From assembly GCA_016282915.1 (NCBI GenBank), contig JAEELW010000167.1, positions 1 to 32,623 on the forward strand: a DNA stretch of 32,623 bases, written 5' to 3'. This DNA is from Lachnospiraceae bacterium. GTDB taxonomy: Bacteria > Bacillota > Clostridia > Lachnospirales > Lachnospiraceae. Made by a program: the position numbers and the translations under genes. The notes under the pieces are model-generated. The model saw only the letters and a list, made by a program, of their open reading frames with translations. It searched no databases and was not told where the DNA came from. Shown in pieces: positions 7,768 to 15,959 of this stretch (position 1 is the first letter of the stretch; each line of letters opens with the position of its first letter).

Positions 7768-9510
7768 CTACGCTTCCTTCACTTCTTCCAGATCAACGAT
7801 GCCCGGCTTTACGGCCATCGAATAATTCGTATAGTATACGACAAAGCCAGGCGCGGCGCCGGCCGGTTTTTTCACGTCTTTCCGCTTAAGATAATCCACC
7901 TCGGCCTTGTCCTGATCCGCGGCTCTCGAATAAAAAGCCGCCAGCGCCGCCGCCTGTTCGAACACCTTATCCGGCAGCTCCCTTCCTTCGCTCTTGACCA
8001 GCACATGGGAACCCGGTACCTTTTTTGCGTGGAACCACCAGTCGTTTCCCACGGCGTTATGGAAAGTCAGTTCGTCGTTCTGGTAATTGTTCCGGCCCAC
8101 ATAGATATGAAAACCGTCCTTTGTAAGATAATGCAGCGGCCGGCTCCTGATCTTTTCCTTTTTCTCTCCGCTCTTCCTGCGCAGAAAACCATACTCCGCA
8201 AGCTCCTGACGGATCTGCGCCAGGTCCTCCTCGCGTCTTGCGATATCCAGCGCCAACTGTATCGTCTCCAGCTGGGAAAGCTCCCGCTCCACGGCCTCCG
8301 TCTGCCCGCTGAGAGCCGCATAACGCCTTTTCTCTTTCTGATAGCGCTTAAAATAGTCCTCCGCGTTCTCCATGGCACTCAGCTCCGGATCCAGCTTTAT
8401 CTTCACGCTGCTGTTGTCATAATAATTCAGCGCCTCGTATTCGGCCGTCCCCTCCGGGATCTGATGCGCATAAGCCTGCAGCAGTTCTCCGTAAAGCTTC
8501 AGCTGTTCGCGTTTCTTTGTATCCTCCAGCTGCTTTTCCTGAAGCCTCAGCTTCTTCGCGTTGCGTTCGATATTCGTATTTACGATATGCCGCAGATCCG
8601 CGGAACGCTGCCGTATGCGTACCAGCCTTTCCTTTTCGGTATAGTAATGCTCGAGAAGTGCGGAAATGCTCTGAAAGCTTTTGCTCTCGCCGCAAAAACC
8701 CGTATCTACGGCCGCAAATTCCTTCGGAATCCCGTTTTCGTAATAGATCACCGGCGAAAAATCCCCACGGCGTATCTTTTCCATCATCTTTTCAAAGATA
8801 TCCCAAAGACGGTCTGCCGCCGCTTTATCCTCCAGAAGCTCCGCCGCAGTCATCCTTTCTTCCACGCCCGAAAGCCTTACCAGCTCTGCGGCCGCCATCG
8901 GCGAAAGCCCGGAATAAGTGCTCATCAGCGCTCCGCAGAGGTCTTTTGCTCTGCCTTCCGCCCCCGCCAGAAAAGTCTCCCTGCTTTCCGTCAGGGGATC
9001 CTTCTTTTCACCGGCGCCGACAATGAAATACGTCCTTCCGGGCAGCACTTCTCGCACGGAACTCACCATGCCGTTCACACGTTTGATGGAGTCCACGATA
9101 ATGCCTTTATCGTCCAGAAGGATGATGTTGCTGTGCTTCCCCATGATCTCCACGACCAGGGTCTTTCTGCACAGATCTCCCATCTCATCATAATGTTCCA
9201 GCTCCATACGCAGCACGCGCTCCAGTCCCGGCTGGGAAAAGCCGAGGATCCTGGCGCTCCCGATATGTTTTCGCAAAAGCATACAAAAAGCAGGAGCAGA
9301 CGCGGGGCCTGTCCTGTTTTCCGTGCAGAGATATACCAGCGGCAGGGATGCATCCGCCGAAAGCAGAAGGCGTCTCTGCCCCGCAGCCGTCTTTACGGTC
9401 AGGAGCAGGGCATCCTTCTCCGGCTGCGCGATCTTTGCGATCCGCGCGCCGCCCAGTGTATCATTCAATTCTTTCACTACCGCTGCCAGAGTGATACCGT
9501 CGTAAGCCAT
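7768..9510 (-). CDS. rqcH: RqcH (NEMF/Rqc2 homologue), ribosome quality control factor
   Basis: 580 residues. RqcH binds stalled large ribosomal subunits and recruits tRNA-Ala to add alanine tails that mark broken nascent chains for degradation. The layout fits: an NFACT-N domain at about 1-270 (start MAYDGITLAAVVKELN, later YSGLSPMAAAELVRLSG), a long charged coiled coil at about 290-450, and a C-terminal NFACT-R domain with DWWFHAKKVPGSHV from residue 490 and YTNYSMAVKPG near the end. Older annotations call the family fibronectin-binding protein FbpA. The start codon lies one base after the stop of the upstream VWA gene, and the nearest SD-like bases (AGGGA) are inside that gene, so translation is probably coupled. 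No functional link between the two is established. Confidence 0.92.
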   Translation of the reverse strand: MAYDGITLAAVVKELNDTLGGARIAKIAQPEKDALLLTVKTAAGQRRLLLSADASLPLVYLCTENRTGPASAPAFCMLLRKHIGSARILGFSQPGLERVLRMELEHYDEMGDLCRKTLVVEIMGKHSNIILLDDKGIIVDSIKRVNGMVSSVREVLPGRTYFIVGAGEKKDPLTESRETFLAGAEGRAKDLCGALMSTYSGLSPMAAAELVRLSGVEERMTAAELLEDKAAADRLWDIFEKMMEKIRRGDFSPVIYYENGIPKEFAAVDTGFCGESKSFQSISALLEHYYTEKERLVRIRQRSADLRHIVNTNIERNAKKLRLQEKQLEDTKKREQLKLYGELLQAYAHQIPEGTAEYEALNYYDNSSVKIKLDPELSAMENAEDYFKRYQKEKRRYAALSGQTEAVERELSQLETIQLALDIARREEDLAQIRQELAEYGFLRRKSGEKKEKIRSRPLHYLTKDGFHIYVGRNNYQNDELTFHNAVGNDWWFHAKKVPGSHVLVKSEGRELPDKVFEQAAALAAFYSRAADQDKAEVDYLKRKDVKKPAGAAPGFVVYYTNYSMAVKPGIVDLEEVKEA

Positions 9511-9511
9511 C

Positions 9512-12500
9512 TTACTTCATTTCCCTGTTCTTTTTCCGCTTCAGCAGAGCGGCCGTATCCAGCGTGCCGGTATCGGGCACATCCAGTCCGTCCCGCTTCA
9601 TCTGCTCCATACGTTCGGCCCGGCGCTGCTTTTCCTCTTCCTCCGCAGCGGCTTTGGCCTTTTCCGCCTCCGCTTCCGTCATCAGTTTGTTCAGATCTTC
9701 CGAAAGCCCATCTTCCTTCGCCTTCTGCTTCTTCTTCCGCTTTTTGATCACCGGTTCCCAGCCGAAGCGCCGCCCGGCGATATCCGCGATGAAAGCGAGC
9801 ATCAGAAGGATCAGAAGCAGCGGTGTCAGAGAGAAGCTGCCGTTCTTGCTCACATCGAGCTTCTTCCAGACATTGTCTTCCAGGGTGCGCCAGCTTCCGT
9901 ACTGGTTGATAAAATTACGGAAACGCACATCGGTCACGTCGAAACGGTATTCGTCACTGTACTGTACCACGGTCGCCGTCGTAAAGGCACCGGTCACTTC
10001 TCCGTCATCGCTGCGCCGTATATTGATGTTGTAAAGACCGGTCTCCACACTGTCCAGTTCCGCCGTATAAACGCCGGGTTCCGCGGAAGTAAAGCTGATA
10101 TCGCCGCTCGTTCCTTCCGGTGAAGTATAGAGACCGCTGATCTGCGTACCATCGCCGTACTGTGAGCTGTGATAGGTGATGACCGTCTTTCCGTCCTTGC
10201 TGCTCACATCCATGTAATCCTCACCGATGCCCGGCGTTCCGCCCAGAAAATCGGCGATACGTTTCCACAGCTCGGCATAACTCTCGTCACCCGAATAAGC
10301 TGCCGACCAGCCGCCGTCCACATCGGAATTCCATGCCACGGTCTTCCCCAGACCATACTGCCATACGGTCAGGAGAGGATCGTCCTGCCCGCTCACGAGC
10401 AGGGACTGGGAACCGGTCTTCGGTGTGGCCGCGATATAGCCGCGCACATTATACCAGCCTTCCTCAAAGAGGCCGCTGACCAGTTCATGGTTCATCTTCT
10501 GTATCACGGGATAATCGCCGTTCCGAATATAGGTACCGCCGCCCAGAAAGACTTCCTGCGCAAAGATCCTGGGGATATCCGTATTTGCATCCGCATAATA
10601 ATAACGTCCGCCGCAGGCGTTTGCCAGGTTTTCCATCAGCTGTGTATCGGAAAAGCTGCCTACGGCAACGGTGGAAAGCGTGATGCCGGAACGCCGTATG
10701 CGGTCGGCTACCATGGAGAAATCATTGGTCTCGCCCATACCGTCCGTCAGAAGTATGATATGCTTTACTTCCGCATTGCAGTTTTCCAGTTCCTTCCGCG
10801 CCTCATCCAGCGCCGGCATGATGACGGTACCGCCACCGTCGGTGATCCTTTCGATATCGCTCTTGATCCCGTCCTTGTCGGAGGCGTCCGAAATACGGTG
10901 TGCCCAGGTATAAGTGTCGTCAAAGGCCAGGATACCGACCATATCGTCGTCTCTCAGATTATCCACGCCGCGTTTCGCCGCTTCCACAGCCACATCCAGA
11001 TAAGTCAGACCGGCGCCCGCATAACTGACCATGGAACCGGAGTGGTCGATGACCATGACGATGCCCGTAGTCGGGATCTGTACGGTTCCGCGCAGTTCCA
11101 TATTGACCGGAAGCACGGTCTCGATCGAGGTATCGTTATAGCCGCCCATCATAAAGCTGTCTTCGCCGCCGCAGGCCGCAAAACCGCCGCCGTAATCGCG
11201 CACATAGCCCTCCAGATTATTCATGAATTCCTCGGGCAATTCCTCGACCATGACGTTTTCCAGGATGATCGCCTTGTAGGCAAGCATCTCGTTAAGATCT
11301 CTCGGCGCGCGTCCGGGCCGCATAAACTCCGCGTTTACATGAGCCGCGTCCAGAACACTTTCAAAGGCGGAACCGCTCTCTCCCTTTCCTTTCAGCACCA
11401 GGATACGGGGCGCATCCTCCACCCGTGCATAAGCGCTGTAGCTGTTGTTTTCCTTGACGGAATCGCCCTCGGCCTCCACACGGACCTCATAGCTTTCCAC
11501 ATCATCGCTGGTCACAGTTTCCTCGAATACGAACTCGTTACTGCCCTTTTTCAGCTCCACCGCTTCCTTTGCCACTTCCTTTCCGCCGGAAAGCAGGGTG
11601 ATCCGGGCTTTGGTGTCGAAATTGCTCTCCACCGCAACCTTCAGATAGTAACTGTCGCCGCTGTGCAGTGTCTCGGGCATATCCACGTTCTTTACATAGA
11701 CGTCATCACCGGACGCGCTCTCAAGAAGCACCGCCTCAAGACTCACATCCCCGCCGATAAAGAGCGCCGCCGTACGGTCGAGATTTCCCGCGGTCTCTTT
11801 TCCGTCGGTCAGGACAACGATACGGCCGGCCGAATCCGAAGGAAGCATCGAAACCGCCCTCTGCAGACCGCTCTCAAAATTGGTCGCGGTTGCATCGGTC
11901 TTGGTTCCCAGTCCCATATACATATCTTCGTCCGTAACAAACTGCTGAACGCTCGCATCACGCCCAAAGGTAACGATGGCGTACTGGTTGTTCTTCGGCA
12001 TATGCGAGACCGCATTATCGATATACTCGTCGAATGCCTTCAGATTGTCGGAATCGCTTACGGACAGATCCACCAGAAAGACCGTGGTCGTCAGACGCGA
12101 ACGTTTCGGAAGGCGTATCCCCAGAAGCGCAAGGATGCATAAAAGCAGAAGTACGCTTCTGGTGATCAGATAAAACTTTCCGCGATAGTTCATCTTCTTC
12201 ATAAAGATGAGCCACTCGATCAGAAGCAGGACGATCACCGCGATCAGGAGTGCATTGGTCAGATTCCTCTTTGCCAGTGCCTCGGTAAAGGCTCCTCCGC
12301 TATGTACATCCTCTGCCGTAGCCCTGCCGTCTCTTCCTGGTACGGAAGGCCGGATCACAAAGTATTCCTCCTTCTCGCCGCCGCGGATCTTAAAGAGCCC
12401 GGCGTGATCCATATCCGCCGCCAGTGCCTGCTGCTCTTCCCCGCTGCCGTTCACATCCGATACCATCATATCGGCGGCCGTCACTTCCGCAGACGGATTG

Positions 12501-14008
12501 AGCTGTATCAGTTCTCCGGCTTCATAGATATCCTTTCCGAGAAGGCTCATGTCCGAAAGATAGGAAAGCGCTCCCGCCATGAATACAGGGAATTCGGCCT
12601 GTACGGGGAAATCCGTTTCGCGGATATCAAAGCCCACCACAACTTCTTTGTGGTTTTCGTTTACGCCGTAATATCCCACGCATTTCCCGTCCACTTCCAT
12701 GAAGCTTTCGGCCCATTCCGGCAGATCGTAAAACTGTACGACATTGCTGCCGATACTGAACGCCTTCAGGCCTTCCGTGACCGGAGATTCGCTCACATTG
12801 ACCACGACATGATCCGCACTGCCGCTTCCCCCGCTGTTTTCAAAACGCAGCATATTGATGGTAACACCGTCCTCGCTGCGTCCCTCGGTATTCCTTCCGC
12901 TCTTTGCCCCCTGGGGAATGAAGCCCGCGTCATAGATCGCTACATTGTAGGAGCCCGCGCTGATGGCGCTGTCGGTCACCGTCCGGGTCAGTGCTTCGCC
13001 GCAGATGGCCGTATACGCCCTTTCAACGAAGGTATTGCCTTCGCCGATGAGGATCCCGTGCGTGGTTCCGGCCCTGCGGCCCAGCGTATACGCCCTGTTA
13101 TCCACGTTCAGGCTGTCATTAAGCCCGCTGTCCTCAAAACGGATCGCCGTCAGCTCCGCACGGACATAAGCATCCTCCACGGCCAGACCCGAGAACAGGA
13201 TGGAACTGCTCTTGCCTGCTTCCGTAGAGGCCTGCTGCATACCGAGGATGCCGCCCTGTGCATCATAAAGCGTCACGTCAAAGTTTGCGCGCGATCCCGA
13301 ATAGTTCGTGAAACGCAGCGCCGCTTCCTTTCCATCCTCGGAAAGGGAAACATAATCAAGGGAAACGTTCGATGCCTCTTCACCGACATCGATCATATCT
13401 GCATGAAGGTTTTCGGAAAGTTCTCCGGCAGATGTAGCTCCGTCGCCGTCGGTCAGGATCAGCAGATTATCGCTTTCGAGCGTGGCAGCCAGACGGAAAG
13501 CATCCTGCATATTGCCCTCGCGGTCCGCGGCCTTAACGGCTTCCACGGCCTCTTTCAGGCGGTTGCGGTCCGTGGAATTAGCCAGAAGGATATTGGCCTC
13601 GTCCGAGACCGCGATCAGACTGATCTCGCCCGAAGCGGAAGCGATATAATCCAGCGCTTCCTCCTTGGCCAGATCCAGGCGGCTGTCTCCGGAAGCATTC
13701 ACATGCTGCATGCTCAGCGAAGCATCCAGGATGATGGTCGTACTCCCGCCCTGGCTGGAACGCATCATCACAAACGGCGCCATCAGCGCGAGCGTCAGGA
13801 GCAGAACCATCAGGATCTGCAGCGCCATCAGGATCTCGGAACGGAATTTTTCAAAAAACGTCCGGGACTGACGGTGTTTAAACAGCTTTTCCCAGAGCAG
13901 ATTGGAGGAGATCTCCATATCCTTTCCCCGGGGCTTCAGGATATATAAAAGGATGATGACCGGGATCCCGATCAAAAAGACCAGTGGCCATAAACTCGTA
14001 AATGACAT
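9512..14008 (-). CDS. Giant membrane protein with three VWA domains and a glutamine-amidotransferase-like domain
   Basis: 1498 residues. The order is: TM at 7-25; basic loop; TM at 60-80; VWA-1 with DASLS at 95-99 and LTDGDG near 186; a beta-rich linker; TM at 585-603; TM at 615-631; VWA-2 with DLSVS at 647-651 and LTDGKE near 734; an Ig-like linker; a class I glutamine-amidotransferase-like fold at about 905-970 (GGGFAACGGEDSFMMGGY); VWA-3 with DHSGS at 988-992 and LTDGMGE near 1088; TM at 1394-1412; and a Lys/Glu-rich tail of about 85 residues. All three DxSxS MIDAS motifs are intact. By the positive-inside rule the VWA parts lie outside and the tail inside. Residues 1-600 resemble BatA-type proteins and 606-1498 a separate VWA protein, so this looks like a fusion. 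Partners are probably the MoxR and DUF58 products upstream. Confidence 0.85.
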   Translation of the reverse strand: MSFTSLWPLVFLIGIPVIILLYILKPRGKDMEISSNLLWEKLFKHRQSRTFFEKFRSEILMALQILMVLLLTLALMAPFVMMRSSQGGSTTIILDASLSMQHVNASGDSRLDLAKEEALDYIASASGEISLIAVSDEANILLANSTDRNRLKEAVEAVKAADREGNMQDAFRLAATLESDNLLILTDGDGATSAGELSENLHADMIDVGEEASNVSLDYVSLSEDGKEAALRFTNYSGSRANFDVTLYDAQGGILGMQQASTEAGKSSSILFSGLAVEDAYVRAELTAIRFEDSGLNDSLNVDNRAYTLGRRAGTTHGILIGEGNTFVERAYTAICGEALTRTVTDSAISAGSYNVAIYDAGFIPQGAKSGRNTEGRSEDGVTINMLRFENSGGSGSADHVVVNVSESPVTEGLKAFSIGSNVVQFYDLPEWAESFMEVDGKCVGYYGVNENHKEVVVGFDIRETDFPVQAEFPVFMAGALSYLSDMSLLGKDIYEAGELIQLNPSAEVTAADMMVSDVNGSGEEQQALAADMDHAGLFKIRGGEKEEYFVIRPSVPGRDGRATAEDVHSGGAFTEALAKRNLTNALLIAVIVLLLIEWLIFMKKMNYRGKFYLITRSVLLLLCILALLGIRLPKRSRLTTTVFLVDLSVSDSDNLKAFDEYIDNAVSHMPKNNQYAIVTFGRDASVQQFVTDEDMYMGLGTKTDATATNFESGLQRAVSMLPSDSAGRIVVLTDGKETAGNLDRTAALFIGGDVSLEAVLLESASGDDVYVKNVDMPETLHSGDSYYLKVAVESNFDTKARITLLSGGKEVAKEAVELKKGSNEFVFEETVTSDDVESYEVRVEAEGDSVKENNSYSAYARVEDAPRILVLKGKGESGSAFESVLDAAHVNAEFMRPGRAPRDLNEMLAYKAIILENVMVEELPEEFMNNLEGYVRDYGGGFAACGGEDSFMMGGYNDTSIETVLPVNMELRGTVQIPTTGIVMVIDHSGSMVSYAGAGLTYLDVAVEAAKRGVDNLRDDDMVGILAFDDTYTWAHRISDASDKDGIKSDIERITDGGGTVIMPALDEARKELENCNAEVKHIILLTDGMGETNDFSMVADRIRRSGITLSTVAVGSFSDTQLMENLANACGGRYYYADANTDIPRIFAQEVFLGGGTYIRNGDYPVIQKMNHELVSGLFEEGWYNVRGYIAATPKTGSQSLLVSGQDDPLLTVWQYGLGKTVAWNSDVDGGWSAAYSGDESYAELWKRIADFLGGTPGIGEDYMDVSSKDGKTVITYHSSQYGDGTQISGLYTSPEGTSGDISFTSAEPGVYTAELDSVETGLYNINIRRSDDGEVTGAFTTATVVQYSDEYRFDVTDVRFRNFINQYGSWRTLEDNVWKKLDVSKNGSFSLTPLLLILLMLAFIADIAGRRFGWEPVIKKRKKKQKAKEDGLSEDLNKLMTEAEAEKAKAAAEEEEKQRRAERMEQMKRDGLDVPDTGTLDTAALLKRKKNREMK

Positions 14009-14029
14009 TTCAACTATCCTCTGACATTA

Positions 14030-14908
14030 TCAATACTCGTAAATATCACGCAGCTTCTCAAAAACAATGCGGTCAAACTGCTCACCGGTCGAGCACAGAT
14101 GATAGGAAGCCCCGCATTTCTTCGCGCTGCGTTCCAGCCCCCCGGTAAACTGCTCCAGCTCCTCCTTGTATCTGCGGATAGACGCACTCTCCATCGTTAC
14201 GCGCAGCCGGGAATCCTTATTCTCCGAGTCGATCAGGAAAAAGGTACCGGAAAGATCGACGTTTACCTCTTCCTGCGCCAGGATCTGGAGGATCACGACC
14301 TTCTGCCTGCAATACTGGAGATAACGGATCAGCTGGATCAGGCTTTCCGGCTCCTCCACATATTCCTCGCTGAGGAAATCGGAGATGATCACGGAAAGGC
14401 CGGGCTGCATGCGTCCCATGCCCGCGATCGTATGCTGTACCTCTGCCGGGGCCGAGGGCTCCAGCTTTTCCAGATAACGTGTCAGCTCCCGGAAACCGCT
14501 CTTTCCTCCCGAAGCCGCGTAACGCTTTGCCGGATCGGCCAGATCGACGAGCAGCACATGATCCATGTTCATCAGCGCGATATAGGACAGCGCCGCGCAG
14601 AGTTCCTTTGCAAGCTCGGATTTTCTTTTTTCTCCGTATTCCATGGATTGGGAAAGGTCCAGGAAGAAGCTGATCCTGCTCTCCTTTTCTTCCATGTATT
14701 CCTTGATATACAGGCGGTCCAGCCGGGCATAGGCGTTCCAGTCTATGGAACGGATATCATCCCCCGGCATGTATTCCCTGAAATCCGAAAACTCCGCCGA
14801 ACTTCCCTTCCGGACGGATTTGCGGCTGCCGAGCAGAGACGCGTTACTCTTTTTGTCCACGGCCAGCTTCAATCGTGCGAGCCTGCCGTAATAAGAGGCA
14901 TCAAACAT
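14030..14908 (-). CDS. DUF58 domain protein, soluble, VWA-like
   Basis: 292 residues. The DUF58 signature is clear at about 38-70 (SAEFSDFREYMPGDDIRSID, then NAYARLDRLYIKEY). A VWA-like fold follows with FFLDLSQSM, where DLSQS at 84-88 fits the MIDAS DxSxS pattern. No transmembrane segment is visible, unlike many DUF58 proteins that carry two at the N-terminus, so it is probably cytosolic. The ATG at 14908 follows GGAG with about 10 nt spacing and lies 4 nt after the moxR stop. DUF58 genes commonly sit directly downstream of MoxR ATPase genes and are thought to act as their partner or adaptor. The precise activity is unknown in the family and here. Confidence 0.88.
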   Translation of the reverse strand: MFDASYYGRLARLKLAVDKKSNASLLGSRKSVRKGSSAEFSDFREYMPGDDIRSIDWNAYARLDRLYIKEYMEEKESRISFFLDLSQSMEYGEKRKSELAKELCAALSYIALMNMDHVLLVDLADPAKRYAASGGKSGFRELTRYLEKLEPSAPAEVQHTIAGMGRMQPGLSVIISDFLSEEYVEEPESLIQLIRYLQYCRQKVVILQILAQEEVNVDLSGTFFLIDSENKDSRLRVTMESASIRRYKEELEQFTGGLERSAKKCGASYHLCSTGEQFDRIVFEKLRDIYEY

Positions 14909-14912
14909 AGGA

Positions 14913-15872
14913 TCAGTCTCCGCTCTTTTCGTTCTTCACACCCGCAAGCAGCTGCGAGATCACGGCATCTTCGTTCACGCCTTCGGAGATCGCATCGAAG
15001 GACAGGATCAGTCTGTGGCGCAGTACCGGATAGACCACACTGTCCACATCCTCAAAAGAAACATTATAACGCCCTTCAAGAAAGGCTCTGGCTCTGGCAC
15101 CGCGCACCAGTGCCTGTGCGGCACGGGGGCTGGCCCCTTCACGGATGAAACGGTTTCCTCCGTGGGTCGCCATGATGATGTTGAGGATATAATCCATGAC
15201 CGAATCGGCCAGCGGAAGTTCCTTGATCATATTGATCGCCGTCTGGAGTTCGTTCGCATTCAGGACTTTCTGTGCGGCACCGGAAACGGGATTCTCGGTA
15301 AGTGCAAGGATACCGGCAAGCTCCATCTTGCTCGGGAAGGGCACTAAAAGCTTAAACATAAAACGGTCCAGCTGTGCCTCGGGCAGAGGATAGGTACCCT
15401 CGGTCTCTATGGGGTTCTGCGTTGCCAGCACGAAGAAGGGTTCCGGCGTTGCATGGGAAACATTACCCACGGTCACACTGTGCTCCTGCATGGCTTCCAG
15501 AAGTGCCGACTGCGTCTTGGGTGTGGCACGGTTCACTTCGTCGGCCAGGATGATATTGGCAAAGATCGGGCCGGCTTCAAAACGGAAGGATGTATTTTCG
15601 GCATCCCTCACCATGATGTTCGTACCCGTGATATCACCGGGCATCAGGTCCGGTGTGAACTGGATACGCTTGAACGACAGATCCAGTACATGCGAAATGG
15701 TATTGACCAGACGCGTTTTTCCGAGTCCGGGCATACCTTCCAGCAGAACGTTGCCGCCGGAAAGGATCGCAAGTAGCACGGAGCGCACGATCTCTTTCTG
15801 TCCGATGATCTCCCGGCCGATCTCGTATTCACAGGCCAGAAGCTTTTGCTGCATTACCTCATATTCGTTCAT
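14913..15872 (-). CDS. MoxR-family AAA+ ATPase
   Basis: 319 residues, a normal MoxR length. Walker A is GMPGLGKT at 46-53, Walker B is IILADEVNR with Asp111-Glu112, sensor 1 is ATQNP with Asn153, and the MoxR stretch GTYPLPEAQLDRF is at 159-171. These make it an active-looking cytosolic ATPase of the chaperone-like MoxR class. Members are thought to use ATP to mature or activate partner proteins, often ones with VWA domains. The start has GGGGGAAAT just upstream. The 87-nt gap before it holds no terminator, so it is probably co-transcribed with the preceding QQG-repeat gene. DUF58 and triple-VWA genes follow at once, the typical MoxR neighbourhood. Confidence 0.93.
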   Translation of the reverse strand: MNEYEVMQQKLLACEYEIGREIIGQKEIVRSVLLAILSGGNVLLEGMPGLGKTRLVNTISHVLDLSFKRIQFTPDLMPGDITGTNIMVRDAENTSFRFEAGPIFANIILADEVNRATPKTQSALLEAMQEHSVTVGNVSHATPEPFFVLATQNPIETEGTYPLPEAQLDRFMFKLLVPFPSKMELAGILALTENPVSGAAQKVLNANELQTAINMIKELPLADSVMDYILNIIMATHGGNRFIREGASPRAAQALVRGARARAFLEGRYNVSFEDVDSVVYPVLRHRLILSFDAISEGVNEDAVISQLLAGVKNEKSGD

Positions 15873-15959
15873 TTTATTTCCCCCTGAAATATTTATTTAT
15901 TTTTTCAGAAGCCGCCCCATGCAGGCACGACCGCTCTTGCGCTTTTGTCCCCCGCATCA

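Noticed and set aside
8005-9747. Long plus-strand frame of 580 codons opposite rqcH
   Set aside because: Arises from codon bias of the opposite strand; composition is Arg/His/Leu-rich with no recognisable domain, while rqcH is complete.
10169-13948. Two long plus-strand frames opposite the triple-VWA gene
   Set aside because: Shadows of a GC-rich gene; no start signals or protein-like motifs.
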